A stretch of 64,000 nucleotides of DNA, from the NCBI GenBank assembly GCA_002343685.1, contig DDRS01000034.1:62001-126000 (forward strand). Reading direction: 5' to 3'. The DNA is from Thiobacillus denitrificans. Its GTDB lineage: Bacteria > Pseudomonadota > Gammaproteobacteria > Burkholderiales > Thiobacillaceae. Shown in pieces: positions 35,566 to 45,125 of this stretch. A program made the translations under genes and the position numbers. A model generated the notes under the pieces. The model was not told the DNA's origin, made no database searches, and saw nothing but the letters and a program-made list of their open reading frames with translations. Each line of letters opens with the position of its first letter. Within the stretch, counting starts at the first letter, position 1.

Positions 35566-36006
35566 TTAGGGGCGAATGTAGCTGTAGCCTTCCTTTTCAC
35601 GCTCCACGATTTCCACCACGCCGCCAGGCACGATGTCGACCTTGGCGTTCATGTCTTCCTTGGTGAGCTTCTTCGCCTTCATGGTGTTTCCGCACGCAGC
35701 CACTTTCACGCCGGAATCGACCGCTTCGCTCACGCGATTGGCCACTTCGGAATCAGCCGTCAGCATGCCGATGCCCGGTCCGTAGGCCACGACTTCAATG
35801 ATGGCCTGACCCTTCGTGGCAGCCTGGAAGTTCTTGACGTTATTCAACGCCAGGTTCCAGGTAGCCGGGTTCGAATCGCTGACCTGGATCACAACCTTGG
35901 TCTTGCCGTCATCGGCGCCTGCCGCAGCGGTACCCGGCAATGCCAGGGCACCCATCATCACCGCGCCGCCCAGCAAAGCACCCATCAACTTATTCATTTG
36001 CTTCAT
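35566..36006 (-). CDS. Exported DsrE/F-like protein
   Basis: 146 residues with a signal peptide (ALLGGAVMMGALALPGTAAA) and a DsrE-type fold: VVIQVSDSNPATWNLALNNVKN, VVAYGPGIGML and VAACGNTMKAKKL. One conserved cysteine sits in ACGNTM. AAGGAGA precedes ATG 36006. DsrE-like proteins handle sulfur transfer, but the exported versions have no known function. Their frequency in sulfur oxidisers fits the suggested host. Confidence 0.85.
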   Translation of the reverse strand: MKQMNKLMGALLGGAVMMGALALPGTAAAGADDGKTKVVIQVSDSNPATWNLALNNVKNFQAATKGQAIIEVVAYGPGIGMLTADSEVANRVSEAVDSGVKVAACGNTMKAKKLTKEDMNAKVDIVPGGVVEIVEREKEGYSYIRP

Positions 36007-36173
36007 TTTTGTCTCCTTCAAAATTGTTTTAAACAGGAAATGCCGCCATGCCCAGTTATGACGCAAAGCTTAGCCGATTTATTCCATTTATTTCACCGCG
36101 GGATGAATGAGCGCCCTCCGTTTCGCAGGGGTTTTCTGTATCCTTCGCCCTAAAGACTCCCCCGTTCCAGGCC

Positions 36174-37508
36174 ATGTCATTGAAAGACACTACCCATTTC
36201 GTCCACTGGTTCCGCGCGGCCGCGCCGTACATTCACGGTTTTCGCGGCAAGACCTTCGTCATTGCGTTTGGCGGCGAACTGGTGGCGGACGGGGGATTTG
36301 TGCAGTTGGCGCACGACGTCAACCTGCTGAATAGCTTGGGCGTCCGGCTGGTCCTGGTGCACGGCGTACGGCCGCAGGTCGAGGCGCGCCTGACCGAGAA
36401 CGGCACCGCGATCCGCTATGTGAGCGGCCTGCGCGTCACCGACGACGCGGCGCTGGCCTGCGTCAAGGAAGCCGCCGGCACGGTGCGGGTCGAGATCGAG
36501 GCCCTGCTGTCGCTGGGGCTCGCCAATACGCCGATGGCAGGCGCCGACATCCGGGTGGCGTCGGGCAACTTCGTCACCGCCAAGCCCATCGGCGTCATCG
36601 AGGGGGAGGACCTGCTGCACACCGGGGAAGTCCGCAAGATCGACGCCGCCGCCATACGCAGGCGGCTGGACCAGCACGACATCGTGCTGCTTTCGCCCAT
36701 CGGCTACTCGCCGACCGGCGAAATCTTCAACCTCAGCCTGGAGGACGTGGCCACCCAGGCCGCGGTCGAGCTGGCGGCCGACAAGCTGATTTTCCTGATG
36801 GACACCGAGGGCGTGCCGGGCAAGGGCCGCACGATCCTCAACGCCCTCACCGTCAACGAGGCGCGGCAGGTGCTCGAACTGGCAGGGCATGGCAAGGCCC
36901 GCAAATTGCCCGAGGACGTGACCTACTATCTGCCCTGTACGATCACTGCCTGCACGCAGGGCGTGAAGCGCGCCCACCTCATCAGCCGCCACCGCGATGG
37001 TGCGCTGTTGTCCGAATTGTTCACCCGCGAGGGCGTCGGCACCCTCATTACGCCGGCGCCGCTGGAAACCCTGCGCGCCGCCACCATCGACGATGTCGGG
37101 GGCATCCTCGGTCTGATCGAACCGCTCGAGCGCGACGGCATTCTGGTACGGCGCTCGCGCGAGCTGCTGGAAATGGAAGTCGAGCGCTTTCTGGTACTCG
37201 AATCCGACGGCGTCATCGCCGGCTGCGTGGCGCTGTATCCCTTCCCGGAAGAACAAGCGGCCGAGCTCGCCTGCCTGGCCGTTTCCAGCGAATATCGCGG
37301 ACGCGGCTTCGGCAATCTGCTACTGGCCGAAGCCGAGAAAAGAGGAAAGAAGGCAGGATTCAAGCAACTGTTCGTGCTAACCACGCGTACCGAACACTGG
37401 TTCGAGGAGCGCGGCTTCGTCGACAGCAGTCCGGATCATCTGCCCCGTAGCAAGCAGGCTTTATACAACTACAAGCGGAGATCCAAGGTTCTGCAAAAAA
37501 AACTGTAA
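36174..37508 (+). CDS. argA: N-acetylglutamate synthase
   Basis: First step of arginine synthesis, acetylating glutamate. The protein is 444 residues. The N-terminal amino-acid-kinase-like domain (FVIAFGGELVAD, LVHGVRPQVEARL) carries arginine feedback control in this family. The C-terminal GNAT domain (VSSEYRGRGFGNLLLAEAE) is the acetyltransferase. It is followed 15 bp later by the PhnD-like gene. Confidence 0.95.
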   Translation: MSLKDTTHFVHWFRAAAPYIHGFRGKTFVIAFGGELVADGGFVQLAHDVNLLNSLGVRLVLVHGVRPQVEARLTENGTAIRYVSGLRVTDDAALACVKEAAGTVRVEIEALLSLGLANTPMAGADIRVASGNFVTAKPIGVIEGEDLLHTGEVRKIDAAAIRRRLDQHDIVLLSPIGYSPTGEIFNLSLEDVATQAAVELAADKLIFLMDTEGVPGKGRTILNALTVNEARQVLELAGHGKARKLPEDVTYYLPCTITACTQGVKRAHLISRHRDGALLSELFTREGVGTLITPAPLETLRAATIDDVGGILGLIEPLERDGILVRRSRELLEMEVERFLVLESDGVIAGCVALYPFPEEQAAELACLAVSSEYRGRGFGNLLLAEAEKRGKKAGFKQLFVLTTRTEHWFEERGFVDSSPDHLPRSKQALYNYKRRSKVLQKKL

Positions 37509-37523
37509 ACGAGGAAAGCACGC

Positions 37524-38516
37524 TTGCACCGACTTCTCCAGCGGCCGGGGATACCCCGCCTTTGCGCCCATGCGCTCGCGCACGTCATCTCCCAACACCT
37601 GCCGGGCCGGACCGCGCACGCGTCGCCGCGCGTCCGCCCTGCGCGGCGCCGTCTCCCGGTCTGGGTACCGTGGCTCAGGTCTGTCGTTCTGTCGGGGGCG
37701 CTTGCCTTCGTGCTGATTGCCGATGCCCATCCTGAAACCGATACGGACACGCCGCTCATATTCGGTGTCTTTCCCAACATGACGGCCAAGCAGACCCTCG
37801 AAATCTACCAGCCGCTGGCCAAGGCGATGGAAAAGCATTTGCGGCGGCGGGTCGCCATTTATAGCGCGCGCGACTTCAAGACTTTTGTCGAACGTACCCG
37901 GCAGGGTGACTACGACATCCTGCTCACCGCCCCGCACCTGGCCTGGCTGGCCCGACAGGATGCCGGCTATCGGCCGCTGCTGAAGTATGCCCAGCCCACG
38001 CGCGGCCTGCTGGTCGTCAAGAATAGCGGGCCTTACCGGGTGGCGGAGGACTTGCGCGACCAAAACATCGCCACCCCCGATCCCATAGCCGTGGCAGCCC
38101 TGGCCGTGCAGGCCGACATGGCTGCACTCGGGCTTCGGCGCAATATCGATTACCAGATCATGGATTACGGCTCCCACCTCAATGCCGTGATGCAGGTCAT
38201 CAATGGACGCACGGCGGCAGCCATGCTGGGCTTGCACCCTTACCGGCTGCTGCCTGCCGATATCCGCGAACAATTGCGTATCGTCGTGGAGACCGCCCCG
38301 CTTTCAAGCCTGATGTATCTGACGCATCCCCGTCTGCGCGACCAGGAAGCAAACGCAATCCGCCGGGCATTGCTCGATTTCGCCACCACTCCGGAAGGAA
38401 AGGTGTTTCTACAGCATGGCGGGTATGGGGGATTCGTCTCCGTGGACGGCAATGAATTGCGTGCTTTCCGCCCCTATGCCCTGCAGGCGGAGAAAATGAT
38501 GCAGGTGGCGCATTGA
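37524..38516 (+). CDS. PhnD-like periplasmic binding protein
   Basis: 330 residues if TTG 37524 is the start, supported by GAGGA 8 nt upstream. The first 70 residues are Arg-rich, then a hydrophobic export segment (VVLSGALAFVLIADA). The mature part has LIFGVFPNMTAKQTLEIYQPLAKAME and YDILLTAPHLAWLAR, as in phosphonate/phosphite-type binding proteins. No transporter genes lie nearby. Its stop overlaps the TTG start of the GGDEF-EAL gene, so it probably serves as a ligand sensor for that protein rather than for uptake. The long n-region is odd. Confidence 0.8.
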   Translation: MHRLLQRPGIPRLCAHALAHVISQHLPGRTAHASPRVRPARRRLPVWVPWLRSVVLSGALAFVLIADAHPETDTDTPLIFGVFPNMTAKQTLEIYQPLAKAMEKHLRRRVAIYSARDFKTFVERTRQGDYDILLTAPHLAWLARQDAGYRPLLKYAQPTRGLLVVKNSGPYRVAEDLRDQNIATPDPIAVAALAVQADMAALGLRRNIDYQIMDYGSHLNAVMQVINGRTAAAMLGLHPYRLLPADIREQLRIVVETAPLSSLMYLTHPRLRDQEANAIRRALLDFATTPEGKVFLQHGGYGGFVSVDGNELRAFRPYALQAEKMMQVAH

Positions 38517-41290
38517 GGGCCTGGTTCGGGCGGCTCTCGTTGCGCTACAAGCTCACCCTCACCGCGTTGGGCGTGGAGGCGTTGATGCTGGCGTTCCTGA
38601 TCATCAACGGTGTCCACCTCACCAGCGAGGAATTGCAGAAACAGGCCGAGAATCGGGCCCACGACATGGGAAAGACCCTGGTTGCCGCCCTGCTGGCCCC
38701 GCTCTCGCAGCAGGATGACGCCAGTGTGCGCGACATCGTCGAAACCCTCCAGCGCGAAGGCGGCCTGAAAATGATCGAGGTGCGCGACAGCAACCGGCGC
38801 ATCGTGCATCAAGCCGGGACCGAAAGTAACGATGTCGATTTCCGCCTGATCCTGCCGATCGAGTATGCCGGCCAGCGTTATGGCGAAATCGCCCTGGTCC
38901 TGTCGGGCGACTTCATCCAGCACGCGCGCAACCGTTACCTCCGGCAAAGCCTGTTCATTGCGGCAGCGGCCTTGCTGCTCACCGGCATTCTGCTGGCCCT
39001 GTCGGTCGGCGGCGTGATCCGCCGCTTCGATGCGTTGACCCGCGCCAGCAAGCGCATGGCCCAGGGCGATCTGGACGTGAAACTGACCGGCGCGGGCGAA
39101 GACGAGATCGGCCAGCTGATCGACACCTTCAATCGCATGGCTGAATCCGTGCGCTTCAACGTCGACCGTGCACGCGAAAACGAAGCGCGCTTTCACGCCA
39201 TCGCCGATTACACCCACGATCTCGAATTCTGGCTGTCGCCCGACGGCAAGCTCCTGTGGGTGAACCCCTCGGTCGAGCGCATGCTCGGCCATAGTGTCGG
39301 CGAATGCATGGCGCAGATGAACTTCCCGGCCGACATCATCCATCCGGAAGACCGCACCGCAGCCGAATTCCAGCTGCGCCAGGCCTTGCGCGGCACGTCC
39401 GGCCAGGGGTATGCGCTGCGCATCTGCCGCAAGGACGGCGGCCATTTCTGGGCAGCGGTGAACTGGCAGCCGATCCATGACTACAGCGGCGTGTACCAGG
39501 GCATCCGCGCCAGCATCCACAGCATCGACGACCTCAAGGCAACCGAGGCCAACCTGCGCCAGGCCATCAACGAACTGCGTGCAGCGGAAAGCCTGCAAAG
39601 CCGTTATCTGGAAGAGACCGAACAGGAACGCGCCCGGCTGGTATCGCTGCTGTCGGCGATGAATCTCGGCATTCTGTTCGTTGCCGCCGACGGCCGGGTG
39701 ATCTACCACAATCCTGCGTTCACCCGCATGTGGATGATCGACGAGGAGATCCATCTGATCGGCCTGCCGGTGCACGAGGTGCTGGCCAAATCCACCTCGA
39801 TGCTGGCGCGCCCCGATCATTTCTCCAAGCATCTGCTGTCGGTGCTGGAAACGCGCGAACTCTCCGACAGCTACGAAATCCAGATGACCGACGGACGCGT
39901 CATCACCGAACTCGATTACCCGGTACGCGACCGCGAAAACCGCTTCATCGGCCACCTGTGGATTTACGAGGATGTCACCCGCGAACGCCAGACGGCCGAA
40001 CAACTGGTGTATCTGGCCGAACGCGATGCCCTGACCGGGCTCTACAACCGCCACCGCTTCCAGCAAGAGCTGGCGCGCACCATGCTGGACAGCGACCGTC
40101 ACCAGACGCAGTGCGCGGTCATGTTCTTCGACCTCGACGAATTCAAGACCATCAACGACAGCTACGGCCACCGCGCCGGCGATGCGCTGCTGATCCGGGT
40201 GGCCAGCGAGATCAGCACGCTGGTGCGGCGCAATGAAGTCCTGGCACGTCTGGGCGGCGATGAGTTCGCCATCCTGCTGCCGTCGGTGCACGGCAATGAA
40301 GCCGAAGTGCTGGCCGACCGCGTGGTACGGGCGATCGCACAGATCCCTTTCCGCTTCGAAGGACAGAACCTGCGGCTGACCACCAGCCTCGGCATCGCCT
40401 ACTATCCCGGACATGCCGCCGATGCCGACGACCTGGTCGCGCGCGCCGACATCGCCATGTACCAGGCCAAGGATGCCGGCAAGAACACCTGGCGCGTCTT
40501 CCGCGCGGACACCGAGGCCGACACCGAAATGCGCACCCGCCTGTCGTGGGGCGAGCGCATCAGCAACGCGCTCGACAAGGGCCTGTTCCAGCTGCATTTC
40601 CAGGGCGTATACCGGGCGGAAGACGGCACCCTATCCCACCTGGAAGCGCTCATCCGCATGACCGACGAGCGCAATCCCGGCCAGCTCATCATGCCAGGGC
40701 ATTTCATCCAGCTGGCCGAGAAAAGCGGGCGCATCCTCGACATCGACCGCTGGGTGGTCCACGAAACCTTGCGCCGGCTGGCGGAGAATCCGGCGATTCC
40801 ATCGATCGCGCTCAATCTGTCCGGGCGCTCGCTGTCCGAGCCCGGCCTGCCGCAATACATCGGCGACGAGCTGCGCCAGGCCGGCGTCAATCCCAGCCGC
40901 CTGATCGTCGAGATCACCGAGACCGCGGCCGTGTCCGACCTGCACGATGCGCAACGCATGATCGAGGCCTTGCGTCAGCTCGGCTGCGGCGTCTGCCTCG
41001 ACGATTTCGGCGTCGGCTTCGCCTCCTTCGCCTACCTCAAGCACCTGCACGTCGACACCATCAAGATCGACGGCATTTTCATCCGCGATCTGCCCAGCGA
41101 CCCCGACAATCAGGTGTTCGTCCAGGCCATGGTCAGCGTCGCGCTCGGCCTCGGCAAGTCCGTCGTCGCGGAATATGTCGAGGATGGCCCAACGCTTGCC
41201 CTGCTGCGCCAGTTCGGCGTCGACCTGGTACAAGGCTATTTTCTCGACCGGCCGATTCTCGACCACCCGGCGCTGCACGTCTCCATCTAG
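38513..41290 (+). CDS. Membrane GGDEF-EAL cyclic-di-GMP protein with HAMP and PAS domains
   Basis: 925 residues starting at a TTG that overlaps the previous stop (TTGA). The first membrane helix is about 15-40, then a periplasmic part, a second helix about 145-168 (LFIAAAALLLTGILLALS), HAMP, and two PAS domains (about 225-345 and 375-495). The diguanylate cyclase motif GGDEF is at 581-585. The EAL domain has E711 in HLEALIRM, then EITETAAV, DDFGVG and IKIDG. Both catalytic motifs appear intact. Probably senses a ligand through the coupled PhnD-like protein. Confidence 0.93.
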   Translation: MRAWFGRLSLRYKLTLTALGVEALMLAFLIINGVHLTSEELQKQAENRAHDMGKTLVAALLAPLSQQDDASVRDIVETLQREGGLKMIEVRDSNRRIVHQAGTESNDVDFRLILPIEYAGQRYGEIALVLSGDFIQHARNRYLRQSLFIAAAALLLTGILLALSVGGVIRRFDALTRASKRMAQGDLDVKLTGAGEDEIGQLIDTFNRMAESVRFNVDRARENEARFHAIADYTHDLEFWLSPDGKLLWVNPSVERMLGHSVGECMAQMNFPADIIHPEDRTAAEFQLRQALRGTSGQGYALRICRKDGGHFWAAVNWQPIHDYSGVYQGIRASIHSIDDLKATEANLRQAINELRAAESLQSRYLEETEQERARLVSLLSAMNLGILFVAADGRVIYHNPAFTRMWMIDEEIHLIGLPVHEVLAKSTSMLARPDHFSKHLLSVLETRELSDSYEIQMTDGRVITELDYPVRDRENRFIGHLWIYEDVTRERQTAEQLVYLAERDALTGLYNRHRFQQELARTMLDSDRHQTQCAVMFFDLDEFKTINDSYGHRAGDALLIRVASEISTLVRRNEVLARLGGDEFAILLPSVHGNEAEVLADRVVRAIAQIPFRFEGQNLRLTTSLGIAYYPGHAADADDLVARADIAMYQAKDAGKNTWRVFRADTEADTEMRTRLSWGERISNALDKGLFQLHFQGVYRAEDGTLSHLEALIRMTDERNPGQLIMPGHFIQLAEKSGRILDIDRWVVHETLRRLAENPAIPSIALNLSGRSLSEPGLPQYIGDELRQAGVNPSRLIVEITETAAVSDLHDAQRMIEALRQLGCGVCLDDFGVGFASFAYLKHLHVDTIKIDGIFIRDLPSDPDNQVFVQAMVSVALGLGKSVVAEYVEDGPTLALLRQFGVDLVQGYFLDRPILDHPALHVSI

Positions 41291-41376
41291 CCGCGTCCGG
41301 CAGGCGGCAGACTGTCCGCCATGATCACGCAGGCGGAATGTTAAAATGCCCGGCTTTGCGTCCCAGGACTTCCGCC

Positions 41377-42969
41377 GTGCTCACCGCTTCCAGCATCACC
41401 CTGCAATTCGCCTCCAAGCCGCTGTTCGAGAACGTCAACGTCAAGTTCGGCGACGGCAACCGCTATGGCCTGATCGGCGCCAACGGCTGCGGCAAGTCGA
41501 CCTTCATGAAGATCCTGGCCGGCGAACTGGAGCCGACCGCCGGCAACGTCTCGCTCGATCCGGGCGAGCGCATGGCCTGGCTGCGCCAGGACCAGTTCGG
41601 CTACGAGGATCAGCGCGTGCTTGACGTGGTGCTGCAGGGCCACGCCGAGATGTGGCGGGTGATGCAGGAAAAGGACGCCATCTACATGAACCCCGAGGCG
41701 ACCGAGGAGGACTACCTGCACGCTGCCGAGCTCGAAGCCAAGTTCGGCGAAATGGGCGGCTACGACGCCGAGGCCCGCGCCGGCCAGTTGCTGCTGGGCG
41801 TGGGCATCCCCACCGAACAGCACAATGGCCCCATGAGCGAGATCGCACCGGGCTTCAAGCTGCGCGTGCTGCTGACGCAGGCACTGTTCTCCAATCCTGA
41901 CATCCTTCTACTGGACGAACCGACCAATAACCTCGACATCAACACCATCCGCTGGCTGGAAAACGTGTTGAACGAGAGCAACGCCACCATCATCGTCATC
42001 TCGCACGACCGCCACTTCCTGAACCAGGTCTGTACCCACATGGCCGACCTCGATTTCGGCACCATCAAGGTCTATCCGGGCAACTACGACGACTACATGC
42101 TGGCCTCCACCCAGGCCAAGGAACGCCAGGCCTCGGCCAACGCCAAGGCTAAGGACAAGGTGGCCGAACTGCAGGAATTCGTGCGCCGCTTCTCGGCCAA
42201 CAAGTCGAAGGCGCGTCAGGCCACCAGCCGCATGAAGATGATCGACAAGATCAAGATCGAGGATTTCAAGCCGTCGTCGCGGCAGAACCCCTATATCCGC
42301 TTCGAACCGGAGAAGCTGCTGCACCGTCGCGCGCTCGAGGTCGAGAACCTGAAATTCGGCTACGACGGCACGCCACTGTTTTCCAACATGAACTTTTCGC
42401 TGGAAGCCGGCGAAAAAATGGCCGTCATCGGCGGCAACGGCGTCGGCAAATCGACGCTGATGAAGCTGTTGATGAATGAACTCACACCCCAGTTCGGCGA
42501 AGTGAAATGGAGCGAGAACGCCAGCATCGGTTACTTCTCGCAGGACCACGTCTCCGACTTCGACATGGACTTGAACCTGACGGACTGGATGCACCAGTGG
42601 ACCCAGCAGGGCGACGACGAGCAGGTGCTGCGCGGCATTCTTGGGCGGCTACTGTTCTCGGGCGACGACGTGAAAAAGTCGGTGCGCGTGCTGTCCGGCG
42701 GGGAAAAGGGGCGCATGTTGTACGGCAAGTTGATGCTCGGCCGCCACAACGTGCTGGTGATGGACGAGCCGACCAACCACATGGACATGGAATCGATCGA
42801 GTCGTTGAACCTCGCGCTCGATCTGTTCAAGGGCACGCTGATCTTCGTCTCGCACGATCGCCAGTTCGTCAGCAGCCTGGCCACACGCATCCTCGAAATC
42901 ACGCCCGAGGGTGTCGAGTTCTACATGGGCACCTACGACGAATACCTGCATTCGAAGGGTCTCGAGTGA
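41377..42969 (+). CDS. ABC-F family ATPase (YbiT type)
   Basis: Two ABC domains without membrane segments, 530 residues, the same as the YbiT subgroup. Walker A motifs are GANGCGKST and GGNGVGKST; signature and Walker B regions include LLLDEPTNNLDI, LSGGEKGRMLYGK and MDEPTNHMDMES. ABC-F proteins act on the ribosome. GTG 41377 is chosen because a TAAAAT -10-like element at 41342-41347 makes the ATG at 41338 unlikely; no strong ribosome site supports either. Confidence 0.92.
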   Translation: MLTASSITLQFASKPLFENVNVKFGDGNRYGLIGANGCGKSTFMKILAGELEPTAGNVSLDPGERMAWLRQDQFGYEDQRVLDVVLQGHAEMWRVMQEKDAIYMNPEATEEDYLHAAELEAKFGEMGGYDAEARAGQLLLGVGIPTEQHNGPMSEIAPGFKLRVLLTQALFSNPDILLLDEPTNNLDINTIRWLENVLNESNATIIVISHDRHFLNQVCTHMADLDFGTIKVYPGNYDDYMLASTQAKERQASANAKAKDKVAELQEFVRRFSANKSKARQATSRMKMIDKIKIEDFKPSSRQNPYIRFEPEKLLHRRALEVENLKFGYDGTPLFSNMNFSLEAGEKMAVIGGNGVGKSTLMKLLMNELTPQFGEVKWSENASIGYFSQDHVSDFDMDLNLTDWMHQWTQQGDDEQVLRGILGRLLFSGDDVKKSVRVLSGGEKGRMLYGKLMLGRHNVLVMDEPTNHMDMESIESLNLALDLFKGTLIFVSHDRQFVSSLATRILEITPEGVEFYMGTYDEYLHSKGLE

Positions 42970-43721
42970 GCGAAGCCGTCGTCATCGGTCTCGGCCAGCT
43001 CGGTCGCGTATTCGCCGGCGGCTTGCTGCGCGCGGGACACACTGTCGTGCCGGTCAACCGCGGCGGCGACATGGCGGCGTTGGCGCAACGCCATGCCGCG
43101 CCGGAACTGGTCTTGATCGCGGTTGCCGAAGCCGACCTGCACACGCTACTGGCAGCACTGCCCGATGCCTGGAAGTCGCGTGCCGCACTGATCCAGAACG
43201 AACTGCTGCCGCGCGACTGGGAAGCCCACGGCTACGTCGAACCCACTGTGGTCTCGGTCTGGTTCGAAAAGAAGAAAGGCACCGAAGCCAAGCCGCTGAT
43301 CGCCTCGCCGGCGGCAGGCCCCGGCGCCGCCCTGCTGTGCCAGGCGCTGGCCGCCATCGATCTGCCGTGCCGTGAAGTCGCCCCGGGAAACGAACTGCTC
43401 TTCGAACTGGTGCGCAAGAACGTCTACATCCTCACCACCAATATCGCCGGTTTGAAAACCGGCGGCACGGTTTCGCAGCTGTGGGCGCAGCACGAAGTCT
43501 TCGCGCGCCAGGTGGCGGACGAGGTGATGGACATTCAGGATGCACTGACCGGCGTCGTGCACGACCGCAACGCGCTGATCGCCGGCATGCTCGAGGCCTT
43601 CAACGGCGACCCCGACCATGGCTGCACCGGCCGTTCGGCGCCGGCGCGGCTGGCACGCGCGCTGCAGCACGCCGACGCATTCGGGCTGGGCGTCCCCACG
43701 CTGCGATCCCTGGCGGGCTGA
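42966..43721 (+). CDS. Rossmann-fold NAD(P)-binding protein
   Basis: 251 residues. The N-terminal VVIGLGQLGRVFAGGLLRAGH is a dinucleotide-binding fold like that of ketopantoate reductases and 6-phosphogluconate dehydrogenases. The middle has VSVWFEKKKGTEAKP. The C-terminal helical part ends LGVPTLRSL. No known enzyme was recognised. GTG 42966 overlaps the ABC-F stop (GTGA), so the two are coupled. Function unknown. Confidence 0.75.
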   Translation: MSEAVVIGLGQLGRVFAGGLLRAGHTVVPVNRGGDMAALAQRHAAPELVLIAVAEADLHTLLAALPDAWKSRAALIQNELLPRDWEAHGYVEPTVVSVWFEKKKGTEAKPLIASPAAGPGAALLCQALAAIDLPCREVAPGNELLFELVRKNVYILTTNIAGLKTGGTVSQLWAQHEVFARQVADEVMDIQDALTGVVHDRNALIAGMLEAFNGDPDHGCTGRSAPARLARALQHADAFGLGVPTLRSLAG

Positions 43722-43733
43722 TCCTTCCTGGAT

Positions 43734-43753
43734 GGGCGGCGTCTCTGCCGCCC
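43734..43753. terminator. Short GC hairpin between convergent genes
   Basis: GGGCGGC / GCCGCCC with a 6-nt loop, between the Rossmann protein and the LEA2-like lipoprotein genes. There is no T tract, so termination activity is uncertain. Confidence 0.4.
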
Positions 43754-43756
43754 CGG

Positions 43757-44236
43757 TCAGACTGCGTGGCCCGGGGACTTCTCCTTGCCGCCACCGTACA
43801 CCCCCGAATGGTCGAACGGCACCCAGTTGGGCGAGCGATCGGTCTTGAGCCGGCCGTGGATGCGATAGGGAACCCCCGCCCTCAGGGATTCCGGCGACAG
43901 GCTCTCGATCTGCCGGATCAGATCCTTCGATTGCGTGATGGCATCGATCCGCAGCAATGTGCTAGAGGTCGCCGCGATCCGGGTCGAGGTCTGCGACAGG
44001 CCATTGGCAAACGAAAGCCCATTGAGCTCCAGTTCGAAATCCAGCGCCTCGATCGTCAGGTCGAAATCGTTCGGGTTGCTCACGCGCAACCCCACATCGA
44101 AACGCTGCTCGAAGAAACCGAGACGTTTGACCGCCACATCCGCCACGCTCACCTTGGGTGCGACCGCATTGAATGGCAGGCCGGAACAGGCGGCCAGGCC
44201 GAGTGCAAAAGCCAGAATGAGCAGACGCTGCAGCAT
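43757..44236 (-). CDS. LEA type 2 / WHy-domain lipoprotein
   Basis: 159 residues. Lipobox GLAAC with lipidated Cys17. The mature part shows VGLRVSNPNDFDLTIEALDFELELNG, typical of the LEA_2/WHy fold seen in desiccation or stress lipoproteins. ATG 44236 is 7 bp after the stop of the fructosamine-kinase-like gene. It is the last gene of the radical SAM operon; any link is by position only. Confidence 0.8.
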   Translation of the reverse strand: MLQRLLILAFALGLAACSGLPFNAVAPKVSVADVAVKRLGFFEQRFDVGLRVSNPNDFDLTIEALDFELELNGLSFANGLSQTSTRIAATSSTLLRIDAITQSKDLIRQIESLSPESLRAGVPYRIHGRLKTDRSPNWVPFDHSGVYGGGKEKSPGHAV

Positions 44237-44243
44237 AAAAGGC

Positions 44244-45125
44244 CTATCGAATCTGCGCCAGCAACTGGGCGGCCATGTGCGCGGCCTGCGTTGCATAGCC
44301 GCCGCCGAACAGATTGGCGTGGTTGAGGATATGGTAGAGATTGTAGAGCGTTTTACGCACGGCGTAGCCTGCGTCGAGCGGCCACGCCTCGCGGTAGGCC
44401 GCGTAAAAATCCGGCGCAAAACCGACGAACAGTTCGCTCATCGCCAGGTCGCATTCGCGGTCGCCGAAATACACCGCCGGATCGAAGATCACGGGCGTTC
44501 CATCGGCCTGATAGGCGTGATTGCCGCCCCACAAGTCACCGTGCAGCAGCGAAGGGCCGGGTGCGTAGCCGCCGAAAAAGGCGTCGAGGCGGGTGAGCAA
44601 GGCTTCGCCGTCCCGCTGCAACGCGCCGGTGTGGCCGTTCTCGGCTGCCCGACGCAGCTGGAACCCGAGCCGTTGCGTGCGCCAGAAGCCGATCCAGTCG
44701 TCGTGCCAGGCATTCGGCTGCGGCGTGGCGCCGATCCAGTTGTCGCGCGTCCAGCCGAATTGTGCGGCGCTGACACGGTGTTGTTGCGCAAGCTGCCGCC
44801 CCAGTTGCACGGCGTCGCCCCGCGCGCCCAAGGACAGATAGTCGAGTACCAGATACGCCTGCCCTGCAGCCAGGCCATGACAGATCACCTGCGGGACCCG
44901 AACGGCGTTCGCGGCAGTCAGTTCGGCGAGCCCGGCCGCTTCGGTTTCGAACATCGCGAGCCGGGCAGCAGGCTGGATCTTGACGAACACGCTGCGCATC
45001 CCATCGCTGAGCTTGAAGGCTTGGCTGATGTCTCCGCCATGCACGGCCTGTACGCCGGACACGGCGAACGGCAATCCCGTGGCGTGGCCGATGGCCGTGG
45101 CGAGTTCATGGTGGAAGGCGTTCAT
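44244..45125 (-). CDS. Fructosamine/ketosamine-3-kinase family protein
   Basis: 293 residues of the aminoglycoside-phosphotransferase-like fold. GGDISQAFKL and VFVKIQ form the ATP site. The catalytic loop is LLHGDLWGGN, and the Mg-binding part is IFDPAVYFGDRECDLAM. Family enzymes phosphorylate sugar moieties on glycated amines to help remove them. Its start overlaps the ATP-grasp gene by ATGA. In this operon the substrate might instead be a metabolite made by its neighbours. Confidence 0.88.
   Translation of the reverse strand: MNAFHHELATAIGHATGLPFAVSGVQAVHGGDISQAFKLSDGMRSVFVKIQPAARLAMFETEAAGLAELTAANAVRVPQVICHGLAAGQAYLVLDYLSLGARGDAVQLGRQLAQQHRVSAAQFGWTRDNWIGATPQPNAWHDDWIGFWRTQRLGFQLRRAAENGHTGALQRDGEALLTRLDAFFGGYAPGPSLLHGDLWGGNHAYQADGTPVIFDPAVYFGDRECDLAMSELFVGFAPDFYAAYREAWPLDAGYAVRKTLYNLYHILNHANLFGGGYATQAAHMAAQLLAQIR

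Noticed and set aside
38474..40597. 707-codon minus-strand frame
   Set aside because: Antisense to the GGDEF-EAL gene, whose motifs are intact.
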